Of a stretch of 64,000 nt of DNA, positions 36,540 to 47,880 are shown piece after piece (within the stretch, counting starts at the first letter, position 1; every line of letters starts with the position of its first letter). The notes beneath the pieces are model-generated. The model was not told the DNA's origin. It ran no database searches and worked only from the letters and a program-made list of their open reading frames with translations. This stretch comes from Gymnothorax reevesii (taxonomy: Eukaryota > Chordata > Actinopteri > Anguilliformes > Muraenidae): assembly GCA_029721435.1 (NCBI GenBank), contig CM056592.1, forward strand, positions 34,359,611 to 34,423,610, read 5' to 3'. A program made the translations under genes and the position numbers.

Positions 36540-36843
36540 TTATTGTGCACAGTCTAGCCCCTAGCCCTAACCATAACCAGGTCATGCATAACACTAACCT
36601 TAACCTAACTTCAGTTCACACCGGATACCTAACTTAACCAGAACCTCAGAAATGATATCTTACTAAACTAGGACCAGGTTCTGGTCCCCAGGAAGGCTGC
36701 TGGTCCCAACAAGGTCAGTGTTTATACTGGAAAAGTATAAATAGTATAAGTTACAAAATTGCACCCACACACACGCGCGCACACACACACATACACACAC
36801 ACACACACGCGCGCACACACACACATACACACACACATACATT
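36540..36843 (+). repeat. dispersed repeat with CCCTAACC-like stretch and CA/CG microsatellite tail
   Basis: AGCCCCTAGCCCTAACCATA, degenerate AACCT words, then TTCTGGTCCCCAGGAAGG and a tail of CA, CG and TACA units from 36764. The same order (AACC words, GGTCCCCA, CA tail) is a common teleost repeat, so the telomere-like words do not mark a chromosome fusion. Confidence 0.6.
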
Positions 36844-36941
36844 TTATGCACTATTAAATTTGATTTTTAATGACAATATCTACAATTTTTAGTGCTATTC
36901 ACAATGATCTTAGCCATATTATCAAGAATAATTTACCAATG

Positions 36942-37220
36942 AACAAGAGCAACGCAGAGCGTGACATATGCCCCCTCCTGTATGTTGATCAAGGGCATAT
37001 TGAGATGGCTGCTGTGGCGGCCATATTACATATCGCACGACGCTGGTTTTCAGAAGGAACCTTCCTCTAGCCACTCCCAATACGCCATTAAGAAATGTCA
37101 TCAATCCGACGAGGGGATTCTACAGTTATCCCACGGAATCGAAAAGTTTACGGACGACGGAAGACGGACGGACATGGTGTCGACATAATGCCCCCTTTCC
37201 ACTTTGGAGGGCAGGGGCAT
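36942..37220 (-). repeat. dispersed element, copy B of inverted pair
   Basis: Reverse complement of 30092-30389 over its whole length, from AACAAGAGCAACGCAGAGCG to CTTTGGAGGGCAGGGGCAT. The separation of 6.5 kb in opposite orientation makes an inverted pair able to pair in RNA or invert. Confidence 0.8.
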
Positions 37221-39860
37221 GAAAACCAATTCAAGTTATCTTAGAGATGAAATATTTCTGCTTAACTTGCTATATATGTTTTTCATATAAAGTGCTGCCA
37301 TGATCATGATTTTAAAACAGGACATTCAGTAATGGAAAGGCAACGTGAGAACGAGCTTCAGCTGTTCTCCCCCTCCACGTTGCCCTGTGTTCCGAGCAAA
37401 CATCATCTCCCTTCCTTGGCAGCATAAACATTTGGTCACTAGTAGTACAACCCTTATCTCTGAAACATAATTTCTTCTCCATTTCCTTTGTGAAGTTAGA
37501 CATCACATTTGTCTGGCGCCTGACTCGCACTGTCACAGTATTAGTCCAGAAAATTACTGCAAGGTCAATTTAAAGCTGAGCGGAAAGAAAATAGTCAAAG
37601 AAACCGATCAAGCCAAGTGGAATTTCAAATATGGGGAAACTTTGCCCTGTTTTGTTTTACTAAGCATTCAATCCAGTCACTTTATACCGAACACGTCCAT
37701 TTCAGGGCCTCGAGAGACTGTTCTCCTGCTCAGCAGAGCTCCTTCTATTCAACTAATCAAGACATAATGCTGGAGTTATAGAATTGCTTCAGCACATTTA
37801 TTTCAAAATATTAATTTGCTCGGTTTATTCAAATTCTGGTTCTTCATATTACAGGAGGTTGTCATTTATAAGGACGGTTGGGTTGTTCGGGTGATGCAAT
37901 GCGCAGCTACGCTTTATTTTTCTCCAAAGACCTTTTTTATTAGGTAGTTCAGGCACTCTGTGAATTAAAAAGGTGAAACAAAATGGCGAGTTCATTTTGT
38001 GATATGCCTGCACTCATGAATCTATTTAAATTATGCATTCATTCCCTCGGTGGCGTGCTTTAAACTAAAATTGTTTTTGTTGCTTCAGGGGAAGAATAGA
38101 ATTGATACATTTTTTGAAGTGTACATTTACAGGAAGACAGAAATCATTTTTAAGGAGCTGGAGTCTGTTCCAGGATACATTTCTGAATACATTTATTGAA
38201 AAAAAAAAAGACTTCCTTGCCAGATAAAATCATTTAGGTCTCCAAAACAAATTAGACGCAGGAAAGAATGAAGTACTCTCAATTTTACAAAACAAACAAA
38301 AAAAAAAAACAAGATAAAAGTATATTGTTAGAAAAAAGAAAATGAAAACAAGCACATTTTGGAAAAATATAATTAGGCACATGAACACTTTCTTCATGGC
38401 ACCACACGTGCCATTTTAGAAAGGAGCCCACTGTATGGAAATAAATGGTCGGTTCATGGGTACTTTACAGGTATAATTTTTTTTAATGTTTAAAAAATCC
38501 ATACATTCCATATCTAACCTGTTAATCCTGGTCAGAGTCTCGGGTGGCTGGAGCATATCTCGACATCCGGTGTGCGAGAGGTCAGAACACACCCTGGACA
38601 GTTTGCCAAACCATCGCCGCACACCCATTCACACACCATTCACTCGCACGCTCATACCTGCGGTATTTAGAATCTCCACCAAGCCTGAAATGCAAGCCTT
38701 TTGACTGTCGGGGAAAACTGGAGCAACCAGATGAAAGCCATGGCTGTTGGCGCGCAAAATTTACACAGAAAGGTCCCGTCTGAAATCAAACGCACGACAT
38801 TAATGCTGTTTGACCCTAGAGCTGCAGCATCCCTGCCCCCCAAGACTGACATAAACGAACACAGATACTTCAATACTTTGCTTTCACGATGAGATAAAAT
38901 TGTTCATCTCATTTAGATATTTCACCTCATGGATTGCCAGATATTACAGTGGTAACCTGGTTAGTGGGGTAAACGTAATGCAGGATAAAGAGTCCACACA
39001 GTAAAATGTTAAGTGTTAAATCAACACTTGAAGAGCCGATTTGGATCCACGCAGACTTTTTAAGTGTTGATTTAACAGTGAACCTTTTGCCGTGCACCAT
39101 CTACTTTCCATAAGAACTACGAGAGAATATAAAGATCAGATTCTCTATTCATTTCCCAGTCCATCACAGATACATACATATGCATTGCAAATAATGATGG
39201 TAGCCAAGGTCGGCTTGCATCAGGTTCACCCCACAGATCAGCCACTGCCTTGTATCATGAGAGAAGGTACTATATATCAATAGTTCCAATGTCTAACTAC
39301 ACAGATAAATCGTATGACCAAAGATTTATGCTGCGTCATTCACTTCAGATAAATGCCAAAAGTGTTCATATAAACATTTGTGGTGAAAAATGACAACACA
39401 TACAGTCAACTGTTGGTGGACTTGGCCAGAAAAAATGTTGAAACGGGTAGATATTTGGAAAAATTGTGATCGTATGACTCAAAAGTCATGTTCAATTTAA
39501 TCAAAACAAATTCAAGAAAAGGAACAATGCGACTACTTGGAAAGCACTGGATCTTATTCCTTGGGATCGCTGCATTTCCTGGAAGGACACAGTAGTTAGG
39601 AGAATTTCGTGCCGAGCAAACTATGTGCTCAGAACCTTCTGCATGGGAAGTCCACTCACCAGAGGCAGACAGAATAATTGCGGCCATGCTTGTTAAAATA
39701 TGTGTTTTGATGGAACTCTTGCTCTCATTCAGAGACCAAATTAACTTATTTGAGGTCACTGAATCCCAGCATGATTTGAACAATCAGATTAACGCCCGTG
39801 TGAGACACAGAACCTCCTCCATGCCCCTAACCCCACCTAGATGGTGATTAGATTACGCAC
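37221..39860. other. ankfn1-noggin intergenic, third part
   Basis: AT-rich. It contains an RTE-type repeat (38520-38840) and a small foldback at about 38995-39085 whose arms are AAGTGTTAAATCAACACTT and AAGTGTTGATTTAACA. No gene recognised. Confidence 0.5.
38520..38840 (-). repeat. RTE/Rex3-type dispersed repeat fragment
   Basis: CACACCCTGGACAGTTTGCC, then CCATTCACACACCATTCACT and CACAGAAAGGTCCCGTCTGA follow the order of a very common fish repeat whose other strand ends in GATG units. Other pieces of the same family occur at 51160-51225, 51725-52145, 61266-61445 and 62336-62503. Confidence 0.55.
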
Positions 39861-39867
39861 AGACGTG

Positions 39868-40826
39868 AAAGAAAGTGTTGGTATCCTTATAACTCATAAA
39901 AATATGGCAACTTTCTTCCTGAAAAGGGTGGACATTAAAAGCTGTTATACCTCTAATAAACTTTAAGTTTGCCAAGGAATACACTAAAAAAAACTGTGAA
40001 AAGAGCTGAATACTTTCTTATTCTATTTCCTTAAAAAATTTAAATTTGAAAATACTACAAGATACATTGATTGTAAGAACATTTCAACGAGACTATTTCA
40101 TTTGATTAGTGTCACAGGTGTCTAAAATCTCATGATCAGTCATTCAGTCTATTAATGACTGACGTACTCTCTGGGCTGCCTGATGTCATTGTCTGGCCCA
40201 ATCTGATTATGGACAAGAGAACGTAAACAGAAGAGTTGTTCAAGGAGATAAGGAGGAAAATTGTTGACAGGCCTGGTCAAGGTAAAGGCCGACTCCAAGC
40301 AGCTAGTTGTTTTTGCAAATATTATCGAGGAGTTGAAGGTGAGTGCGACTGTAGCCAACCTCTAATGGGACATGTGACTCCAGAGTGAATACAAGAATCG
40401 CTTGAATGGTGGAAAAAGATACCTGGGCCCGGTTGTTCAAAGCTCCGTTAATTTAACGGCCGTTTGGCGCTAAACTCCTAACGTTATGACCACTCTCTAA
40501 ATAAGATTCTCGTGAATGCTCTTCACGACTTAAAGCTAATCAAGGGGAAAACTACAAAATGCATCAAAAACACAAACATCTGTGCTTTCATTCAGAGATA
40601 TAGATACTGTGGTTTAAACTTAATCACCGGTTAAAGTTAACAAAACTTTGAACAACCGGGCCCAGGAGAACTTCTAAAGAGATGCAGCTCACCTCCAGGA
40701 CCAAGTTACTAGTACCTGCTCTTGCTATAGCAGATGCCAAATGCTCTTGTCACTTTTAACTTATTGCAGAGAAATAACAAGATTGTATTTACATATATGA
40801 GTAGAAGGGTACCAACACCTTTGATC
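39868..40826 (+). mobile_element. Tc1-like element remnant with inverted ends
   Basis: AGTGTTGGTATCCTTATAAC at 39868 and the complement of GGGTACCAACACC near 40808-40820 are similar inverted ends. Between them, 40215-40350 resembles the helix-turn-helix start of a Tc1 transposase (ELFKEIRRKIVDR read across frames), and 40668-40745 resembles the following linker. The catalytic domain is absent. A second MITE is inserted at 40422-40666. Confidence 0.5.
40422..40666 (+). mobile_element. MITE with perfect 21-bp inverted ends
   Basis: The left end starts CCTGGGCCCGGTTGTTCAAA, and 21 bases are exactly complementary to the right end at 40646-40666. The 245-bp body is non-coding. No convincing target duplication is visible. 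It interrupts the coding remnant of the surrounding Tc1-like element. Confidence 0.85.
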
Positions 40827-40989
40827 AGGTCTCTGCATTAATAAACAATCCATGACTCCAGTAGTTTAAAATGGTAACTTTTAATTGATAGTAGCATCAA
40901 CAGTATTAGCGATAATCGTATCAGTGTACAATACATGCAGTCGGGTCCATTAATCAAAAGGTGCTTGAAGGGAAAACGTCCAGCATGAA

Positions 40990-41850
40990 TTAAAAGGTCC
41001 TTCCCACACATCTTATGTTAAGTGTAGGAATTACAGCCATTTTTATACATGTTCCAGACAGTTTTAGGTGCTCAAACTGTGATTGCAAATATTTGCAGTG
41101 AATGAATAGCTTACATCTGGAACCCGAATAGACACCATCATATGCTGGGTCTCTTTCCGGAAGATGCTCTGCCAAGATCTCACAGCACCTGACTTCAGCT
41201 CGTTCTCGTTCTTGGGGCATTTTTCCTTCAGCAAGTGAAAAGCATGCTCCTTGACAAGTTATTGACTTGGCCATTGTTCAACATTCCAATCCTAGTAATA
41301 TTGATTTTGCATTGTGATTTGAGTCATTGGCCATCTGCACTGTGAGGCACTGTGGAATGGGTTTTGAAGCATTTGGCTGAGACTGAGTGAACAATAAAGC
41401 CCTATAGAATTCAGGATTCATTTTGCTGCCTTTGTCAGCAGTTACATCAATAAATACCATGAAACTTGTTCCATTGGCAGTCATACATGCCCACGCATGA
41501 CCACGCTCCACAGATGAGATGGTGTGCTTCAAATCAAGTGCACATCCTTCTCTTCCCTGTAATCCTCTCTTCTTGTTATTCTTTGTACAAGTAGATCTCA
41601 ACTGTCCAGAGGATGTTCTAGAGCTGTTCAGTTTTTTAGATTTTCTTTTTCACTAATTTTCTGATTTTGAGACTTGCCTGAGTTTTACATCTTGTAGTAA
41701 ACCTTTTGTTCATCCTCTGGTGAGGTACCCTCTTGATTGTTGACACAGATATGCTTACCACCTCAACAGTGTACTTCATCCGGTCACGTAGCTTGAAGGG
41801 GTTATCCTCACTAGCGAAAGAATTCTTCATCAAACTCCACATTTTTTTTT
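40990..41850 (-). pseudogene. Tc1-like transposase pseudogene
   Basis: On the complement, 41842-41636 encodes VSISVSTIKRVPHQRMNKRF and TTRCKTQASLKIRK, the second helix-turn-helix region. 41601-41278 encodes GCALDLKHTISSVERGHAWA, then CMTANGTSFMVFIDVTADKG and LTVQMANDSNHNAKS, the catalytic-core region with the DDE family order. 41274-40990 continues in shifted frames to an ISRKETQ-like C-terminus. At least three breaks and a damaged HGGG-type motif show it is inactive. The inverted ends were not located. Confidence 0.75.
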
Positions 41851-42703
41851 TTTTTTTTTTGGCAGTCTTCCAGGTGGTTTAGTGTTCCTGAACTTTGTGG
41901 AGTGTTCTTTATCCATGAACAGGTCATATTATGTCCACATTCTGGTTTAATATTTTCATTTTTGTGGTTTATTCACAAATATTTGTATTGATATGGTCAA
42001 AAAGCAGCTAGTAACAGCTGTACAGGCTGTGTGCGCAGCATCTCAGGCTCACTCTGCCTGAAATGGGCCGTTTTCGCTCCTGTCTCTTTCACTACCTCTC
42101 CCTGAAAGCTAACTCTGGAGTGATGAGCCAACTAAAGATATACTGATGAGGAATTACTGTTAAAATTGATTCTATTTACTTATTCTTCCCTTTGTCTTCC
42201 TTTGGAAATCCATCCAAAGGGAATTTGCCTTTTCACTAAAGCAAGCCACATATTCTTGACATGGTGACGCACACTTACCAAACCAAACGATTCTCAACCT
42301 TCACCAGACCAAGCATGGATTTCTTTTACATCAAACTAGCTGCTAGATGGGCACTTCGCAGATGTGTTATTTGGTGAAGTAGAAAAGTTGAAAAAAAAAG
42401 GTTAGACTTCAAATTAGGTGTTTCAGGCAGTTCAGACGGGAGCTGTGATTTTGTCAGAGAGAATAACTCTTTTTGACTTGGACTATAGGCTTTGCAACTC
42501 GCAGATGTTTTACCTGCACAAAAGTTAAACAATACACAAAAGGAAAGGAAATACTGAATGAGCATATTGTGTCTTTATACAAATAAGCCAAATAGTTGGT
42601 TTGGCCACATCTGATGTTTTCGCTTCGTCTCTGAAGCTTCAGTTGTCACCTGTCAGCCAAATGATGACTCGCATCACCGAAGGCTCTTTGGACACTGGAA
42701 GCT

Positions 42704-44112
42704 ACAAACTCCAATTCCAATGAAGTTGGGACGTTGTGTAAAACGTGAATAAAAACAGAATACAATGATTTTCAAATCTCATAAACCCACATTTTATTCA
42801 CAATAGAACACAGACAACATATCAGATGTTGAAAGTGAGACATTTTACCAATTCATGAAAAATAATTTGAATTTGATGGCAGCAACACATCTCAATAAAG
42901 TTTGGACAAGGGCAACAAAAGCTGGAAAAGTAAGTGGTACTAATAAAAAAACAGCTGGAGGAGCATTTAAAACCAATCAGGTTAATTGGCCATAGTTCAG
43001 TAACATGACTGGGTATAAAAAGAGCATTTTAGAGGGGCAGAGTCTCTCAGAAGTAAAGATGGGCAGAGGCTCACCAATCTGTGAGAAACTGAGTCTAAAC
43101 ATTGTGTAACAATTTCAGAAAGATGTTCCTCAATCTAAAATTGCAAAGACTTTGAATCTACAGTACATAATATCTTCAAAAGAATCAGAATTTGGAGAAG
43201 TCTCTGTGTGCAAGGGACAAGGCCGAAGGTCAGTATTGGATGCTTGTGATCTTTGGGCCCACAGGCGGCACTGCATTAAAAACAGGCATAATTCTGCACT
43301 GGAATTCAATGCAAGGGTTCAGGTACACTTCCAGAAATCATTGCCTGTGAACCTAGTTTGTTGTGCAATCCATAAATGCATGTTAAAGCTGTGTCCAGCA
43401 GAGAAGAAGCCATATTGTTAGCCAGATAGCATAATTGCCTAAGTCATATTTGGATGTTTTCGGAAAACAAGAAAAGACACAATTTTTAGCGAGCATTTTT
43501 TTTTATTTAGATATTGCAACAGTAAGCCAAAAAATGACTTAGGCAATTATGCTATGAGGCTAACGAGATGTGAACAGGATCCAGAAATGCCACCGTCTTC
43601 TCTGGGCCAAAGCTCATTTAAAATGTACTGAGGCAAAATAGAAAACTGTTCTGTGGTCTTTACTGTAGAAGAGCCCAGGTGCTTAAATGGTCTGTCTGCA
43701 GTCCAGACCTTTCACCAATGGAAAACATCTGGCTCTTCATAAAACAAAAAAGACCCAGGACTGTTGAGCAGCTAGAATCCTACATCAGACAAGAGTGGGA
43801 CAAGATTCCTCTCCCAAAACTTCCGCAATTGGTCTCCTCACGTCCCAAATGTTTACAGGCTGTTGTTAAAAGAAGAGGGGATGCAACATAATGGTGAACG
43901 TGGTCCTGTCCAAACTTTTTTGAGATGTGTTGCTGCCATCAAATTCAAAATGAGCTAATATTTTTCATGAAATGGTAAAATTTCTCACTTTGAACTTCTG
44001 ATGTGTTTATGTTCTATTGCGAATAAAATGAGGGTTTATGAGATTTGCAGATCATTGAATTCTGTTTTTATTCACGTTTTACACAACGTCCTAACCTCAA
44101 TGGAATTTGTGA
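42704..44112 (+). mobile_element. Tc1/mariner-like transposon, internally deleted
   Basis: Long inverted ends of about 200 bp: the left (42704-42915) contains AGTTGGGACGTTGTGTAAAA and GATGGCAGCAACACATCTCA, and the right (43905-44112) contains their complements. TA borders both ends. The + strand between carries transposase remnants: 43679-43891 reads WSVCSPDLSPMENIWLF, the region holding the third acidic residue in this superfamily, then QLVSSRPKCLQAVVKRRG. The part carrying the first two catalytic Asp residues is deleted near 43668. A foldback MITE is inserted at 43416-43567. Confidence 0.82.
43416..43567 (+). mobile_element. foldback MITE nested in the Tc1-like transposon
   Basis: GATAGCATAATTGCCTAAGT on the left pairs with ACTTAGGCAATTATGCTATG on the right, with GTTAGCC at the outer edges. 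The host reads ..GCCATAT / ATGTGAAC.. across the insertion, an AT duplication. The 152-bp body has no coding. Confidence 0.75.
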
Positions 44113-46142
44113 TAGTTACAGATTCAAAATGCGAATGCCGACCATCAAATCAACTGCGCATTTGATCTGCTTACTTGTACATGAAATAATTAGAGAATAA
44201 TACAAACTTGGCCGTGGGAAAGCTGAGCAGACACATGTCCAATTACTTTTAATCCTTTAAAGATGGTGGCCGCGTGGGGGGAGGGGTAGCGCACTACAAA
44301 TGGAAACTGCTGTTTCAACACTGCTCACTCATTTTGGAGGTAAATACACTCAAACTTAAGCTAAATGTCTGCACTTTGACCTCAGTCATCACGTATTTTC
44401 ATCTCCATTCTGCTGTGGTGGACAGCTGAAATGATAACGTTATAGATGTCCAAATATTTATGACCAAGCCCAATAATGGTCTCAAAGACAGGTTTATGCG
44501 GCATAAAGTGTCTGGATAAATTAACATAGAACTGTCGAAAGACGTGATGTAATGGCTTTTAGTTGCTGTGGAACATTTATTTCTCATTTATCATACGTTT
44601 CAGCATTCAATAACGTTCATTCTAATTGACTAAACCGAATTTCCGCGGTACCCGTCGGTAACTAAATGCTTGACAAAGCAAGGAGCTCCTGCTCTTTACA
44701 GGGTTATTTCGGTTAGGTTTTATTGAGAGGTTCCCTGTGGCTTGGCTCCACACTGAAATATTGTCCTTAGTCTTTTTGACACAAACACGAGCCGGTACTG
44801 AGATGCTGGCGCCGGCTGAAGCCAGGGGAATCTGGCGTGCGTCTGTGCGCGCCCCCGCGAGAGCGCGCCTCCTGGGGCAGGAGACGGGAGGGAGATACCC
44901 CCTGGCTGCAGTTTCGCGGAGACGCGCTTGACGTATTCGCTTGGTATTCGAAACAAATTAGCAATAATGAACAAACCGGTGAATGTTGTCCCAACTGTAA
45001 GCCGATGGTACATTCCTAATGTATTAGTTCAGAACGTCTCTCAATGTCGAGTATTCAGTCGTGTATAGCGCCAGGCTATATGATTGCTGCACTATTTTAA
45101 GCTGCTTCTCATCTTTATTAGGCGTCCGTCGTCCATACCTCTTGGAAAAAATTTTGTCAGGCTATAGGCTATATAAATACAGGATGTCATCGTGATTATT
45201 TTGAGCTGAGGAAAAAAAACCTCTTATTTAAGTAAACAAGCAATTAAAATGGATCAAGAAATTCTATGCTTTATCAACTACAGTCACCGATACGACTTGG
45301 CTTGCTTTAAGCGTTATAAGAAGATATGCGTGTTCGACCAGCGTTGACAACTGTATGCTTATAACCTCTGTTTTCTCTACCTGGACCGTTGCAAACTTAG
45401 GCTAAAGCAAAGAAACCAATGAGCCTTACTGCCCCCGGAGAAGCATGTTAAAACTCTGGAAAATAGTGCAGAAAGCATCGCAGTATTCCTGTGGCAAATA
45501 GAATTATGACCGCGAAGTTGCCTAATATTTGTCTTTGGCATCAGCAGACTTTCTCATAGTCTGTTATGAGGCGACTGAGTCATCCCGAGTATGGATAAGC
45601 CTTAGTAGTCTGCATTTATTACAATAACTTTTTTTAATATCTCTTGAGTACATTTACGGGTCAAAGCGAAAGATTTGGAGGACACATGGGGTCCAGGCTC
45701 GGATGCTTTGATTCATCACCCCTGAATGCATGGAGGAAATAGTAGGACATCACAAAAGTGACTCGTGACTTGACCAGTCTGAGTCGTACACCCAAAATCC
45801 TGGCTCCATCAGGCTGCAGGAAAATTTACCCTGGTAAAACTCCCTTCCACTTCGCCTGTTTTCGAAGGACCAATGTCAACATCGGACGATAAAACTTGTT
45901 TATTAATACCACAATCAAACTTACATTAGGCCCCTTTCGCTGGGTGGAGAACAAATCAATCAACTGAAAAACACGAGCCTTTAACGACGTTTTAATTTAT
46001 TTGCGCCTCTCCTCAAATCACCCAACTTTTACTTATGATTATGATCATTTCTTTTAATCATTAACCGGTAGAGGGCGAACAAATCTAGCTGATCCGCACG
46101 CAGCTCCGACAGCGGTCATCCCTCTTCACCCCTCCCGTCTCC

Positions 46143-46152
46143 TCCCGCCCCC
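46143..46152 (+). promoter_or_regulatory. GC box in the putative noggin proximal promoter
   Basis: TCCCGCCCCC, about 600 bp upstream of the start codon in a run of C-rich sequence. It is a plausible Sp/KLF site. The transcription start is not visible. Confidence 0.3.
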
Positions 46153-46564
46153 TGAGAGGAGGTGTCGGGGAAGTCTAACAAACGCACATTCAAAATGGGT
46201 TTATGGATTACATCACGGCCCGTGTGGATAAATCGGAGGAGCCAGGTGCCTTTCAGTTTGGCGTCCTGCAAAAGTAAAACAGAAAACATGCTGATTCTCG
46301 GGGCTTATGTCTTAAAATTGAGGACTGAGGATTGGAAGCTGTTTGCTTGGGAGATATCCCCTGACAGAGTCACCGTCCTTGCTGGTTTCTGATGCTGTCT
46401 CAAACTTCGGTTAAGTAATTTAGGCTACTTTTTTCGGGTTTTTCCTCTTTTTGTGATAATAGAACGGAACTGATGTGAACCATCTGTCATGGACTTTGCG
46501 ATCGCACGGCAAATAAATCGCGGATTGAATTTGCGCACTTGACTTTCTGCAGTTAGAGTGGGTT

Positions 46565-46617
46565 ATGGCGATGGTGTGAGCGGCGACGTGAAAGTAGCCC
46601 GAATGAACATTCTGTAG
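46565..46617 (+). promoter_or_regulatory. two minimal upstream ORFs in the probable noggin leader
   Basis: ATGGCGATGGTGTGA (46565-46579) and ATGAACATTCTGTAG (46603-46617) are each four codons plus stop, 136-188 bp before the noggin start. If the transcript begins upstream of them they could restrain translation. The leader is not known. Confidence 0.35.
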
Positions 46618-46752
46618 CGGAGTCCCGCAAGAGAGAAGACAAGGAGCCCGTGTGCGTCTTCTGCAGAGCAGCACTACAGCTGATTTCGTGAGTGGATGCT
46701 GTTTGTAAGCTCCTGGGGATTATATTCTTCAATGCCACCCTGCGTAAAAGAA

Positions 46753-47424
46753 ATGGATAATACCCAAATTTGCGTAACTATGTACGTGTTGGTTTTATCC
46801 CTTGGTCTTAGAATCGAAGAGGGAATGTGCCAACATTACTACCTCCTTCGTCCCATCCCCAGTGACAGTTTACCAATTGTGGAACTTAAGGAAGACCCCG
46901 ACCCCTTGTTTGACCCCAAGGAAAGGGATCTTAATGAAACAGAACTGCGAAGTATACTCGGCAGCAAATTCGATTCTCATTTTATGTCTGTATCGCCCCC
47001 GGAGGACAAATATCCCGGGAGCGATGACACGGGTGATGGGGACCTCCTGCAGAAGCCTGCGGGGACGATGCCCAAAGAAATAAAGTCAATTGAATTTGAC
47101 ATGCAGCACGGCAAGAAGTACAAACCGAGCAAAAAACTCAAAAGGCGGCTTCAGCTGTGGCTTTGGTCCTATGCGTTCTGTCCGGTTGTTTACGCATGGA
47201 ACGACCTCGGCAACAGATTTTGGCCACGCTTTGTGAAAATGGGAAGCTGCTACAATAAGAGGTCTTGTTCCGTTCCAGAGGGAATGGTTTGCAAACCTGC
47301 CAAATCGGCGCATTTTACGATCTTGAGATGGAGGTGCCTGCAGCGAAAAGGAGGGTTGAAGTGCGCTTGGATACAAGTTCAATACCCCATTATAACGGAA
47401 TGCAAATGTTCTTGTCCGAACTGA
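46753..47424 (+). CDS. nog: noggin, secreted BMP antagonist (teleost nog3-like)
   Basis: Single-exon gene, 223 codons. Noggin is secreted as a disulfide-linked dimer that sequesters BMPs and blocks their receptor-binding faces, and it is required for dorsal-ventral, neural, somite and joint patterning. Residues 1-26 form a signal peptide (hydrophobic YVLVLSLGL). About 27-60 is the N-terminal clip ([19 protein letters not shown]). N61 in NETE is an N-glycosylation site. 120-131 is a basic heparin-binding stretch. 143-221 holds nine cysteines (143, 166, 172, 180, 195, 204, 217, 219, 221) of the cystine knot, with [13 protein letters not shown] and [11 protein letters not shown]. The ATG at 46753 (AGAAATGG context) is chosen because it starts directly before the signal peptide. 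Upstream in-frame ATGs at 46696 and 46732 would add up to 19 unrelated residues. There is no break, and the length is normal for fish noggin. The KEDPDP and C-terminal CPN features suggest nog3 rather than nog1 or nog2, from recall. Confidence 0.96.
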   Translation: MDNTQICVTMYVLVLSLGLRIEEGMCQHYYLLRPIPSDSLPIVELKEDPDPLFDPKERDLNETELRSILGSKFDSHFMSVSPPEDKYPGSDDTGDGDLLQKPAGTMPKEIKSIEFDMQHGKKYKPSKKLKRRLQLWLWSYAFCPVVYAWNDLGNRFWPRFVKMGSCYNKRSCSVPEGMVCKPAKSAHFTILRWRCLQRKGGLKCAWIQVQYPIITECKCSCPN

Positions 47425-47880
47425 TATGAACTTCATTTTTTTAAAACTAATGTAAATCATCGCTACATGGTTATTTTTGTATGCACTGCCGAGTGTAGGA
47501 ATGTAAATTTTATGTATATGTGGTGCCATTTAATTATGAACTTGTCAAAGGGTCAGTATTATGTATATCCAGCGTCTACTGTATTTGTTGAACATATCTT
47601 GGATGTAATGTATCTTTGTATTTAAATCGAGCACTTCGCAATGCGAAGTATTGAATAGGCTATATGTTTGTTGAAGGACTTTAAATCAATTTTCCGTTAT
47701 TAGGAAAATGTGTCTTTTTGGACCTCAGACGGAAATAATTATTAGATTACAATGTAATTCTGCAGCGGGAAAAGCTGTGAAAATAGAGGCAAATTTGGGA
47801 TATTAATCTTGTAAATTAAGAGTAACTGCTATTTATTCTTTATACTCTTGTAGCAAAACGCCAGTAAAAATAAAACCACT
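47425..47880 (+). other. nog: noggin probable 3' UTR
   Basis: AT-rich sequence without repeats follows the stop codon. A poly(A) signal AATAAA at 47869-47874 would give a 3' UTR of about 460 bases. TATTTAT words (47520-47620, 47830) could affect message stability. Confidence 0.45.

Larger units (their letters stand above)
44120..46752. other. noggin upstream region
   Basis: No repeat after 44.3 kb was recognised, unlike the 10 kb before it, so this is probably constrained regulatory sequence. 44790-44945 is a short CpG-rich patch 1.8 kb upstream of the start codon. 46120-46160 is pyrimidine/GC-rich with CTCCCGCCCCCT, an Sp1-type GC box. No TATA box is obvious near the probable start of transcription. 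Confidence 0.45.

Noticed and set aside
36545..36620. Interstitial telomere-like CCCTAACC words
   Set aside because: Degenerate and in the standard order of a common fish repeat that ends in CA units, so no evidence of a fusion point.
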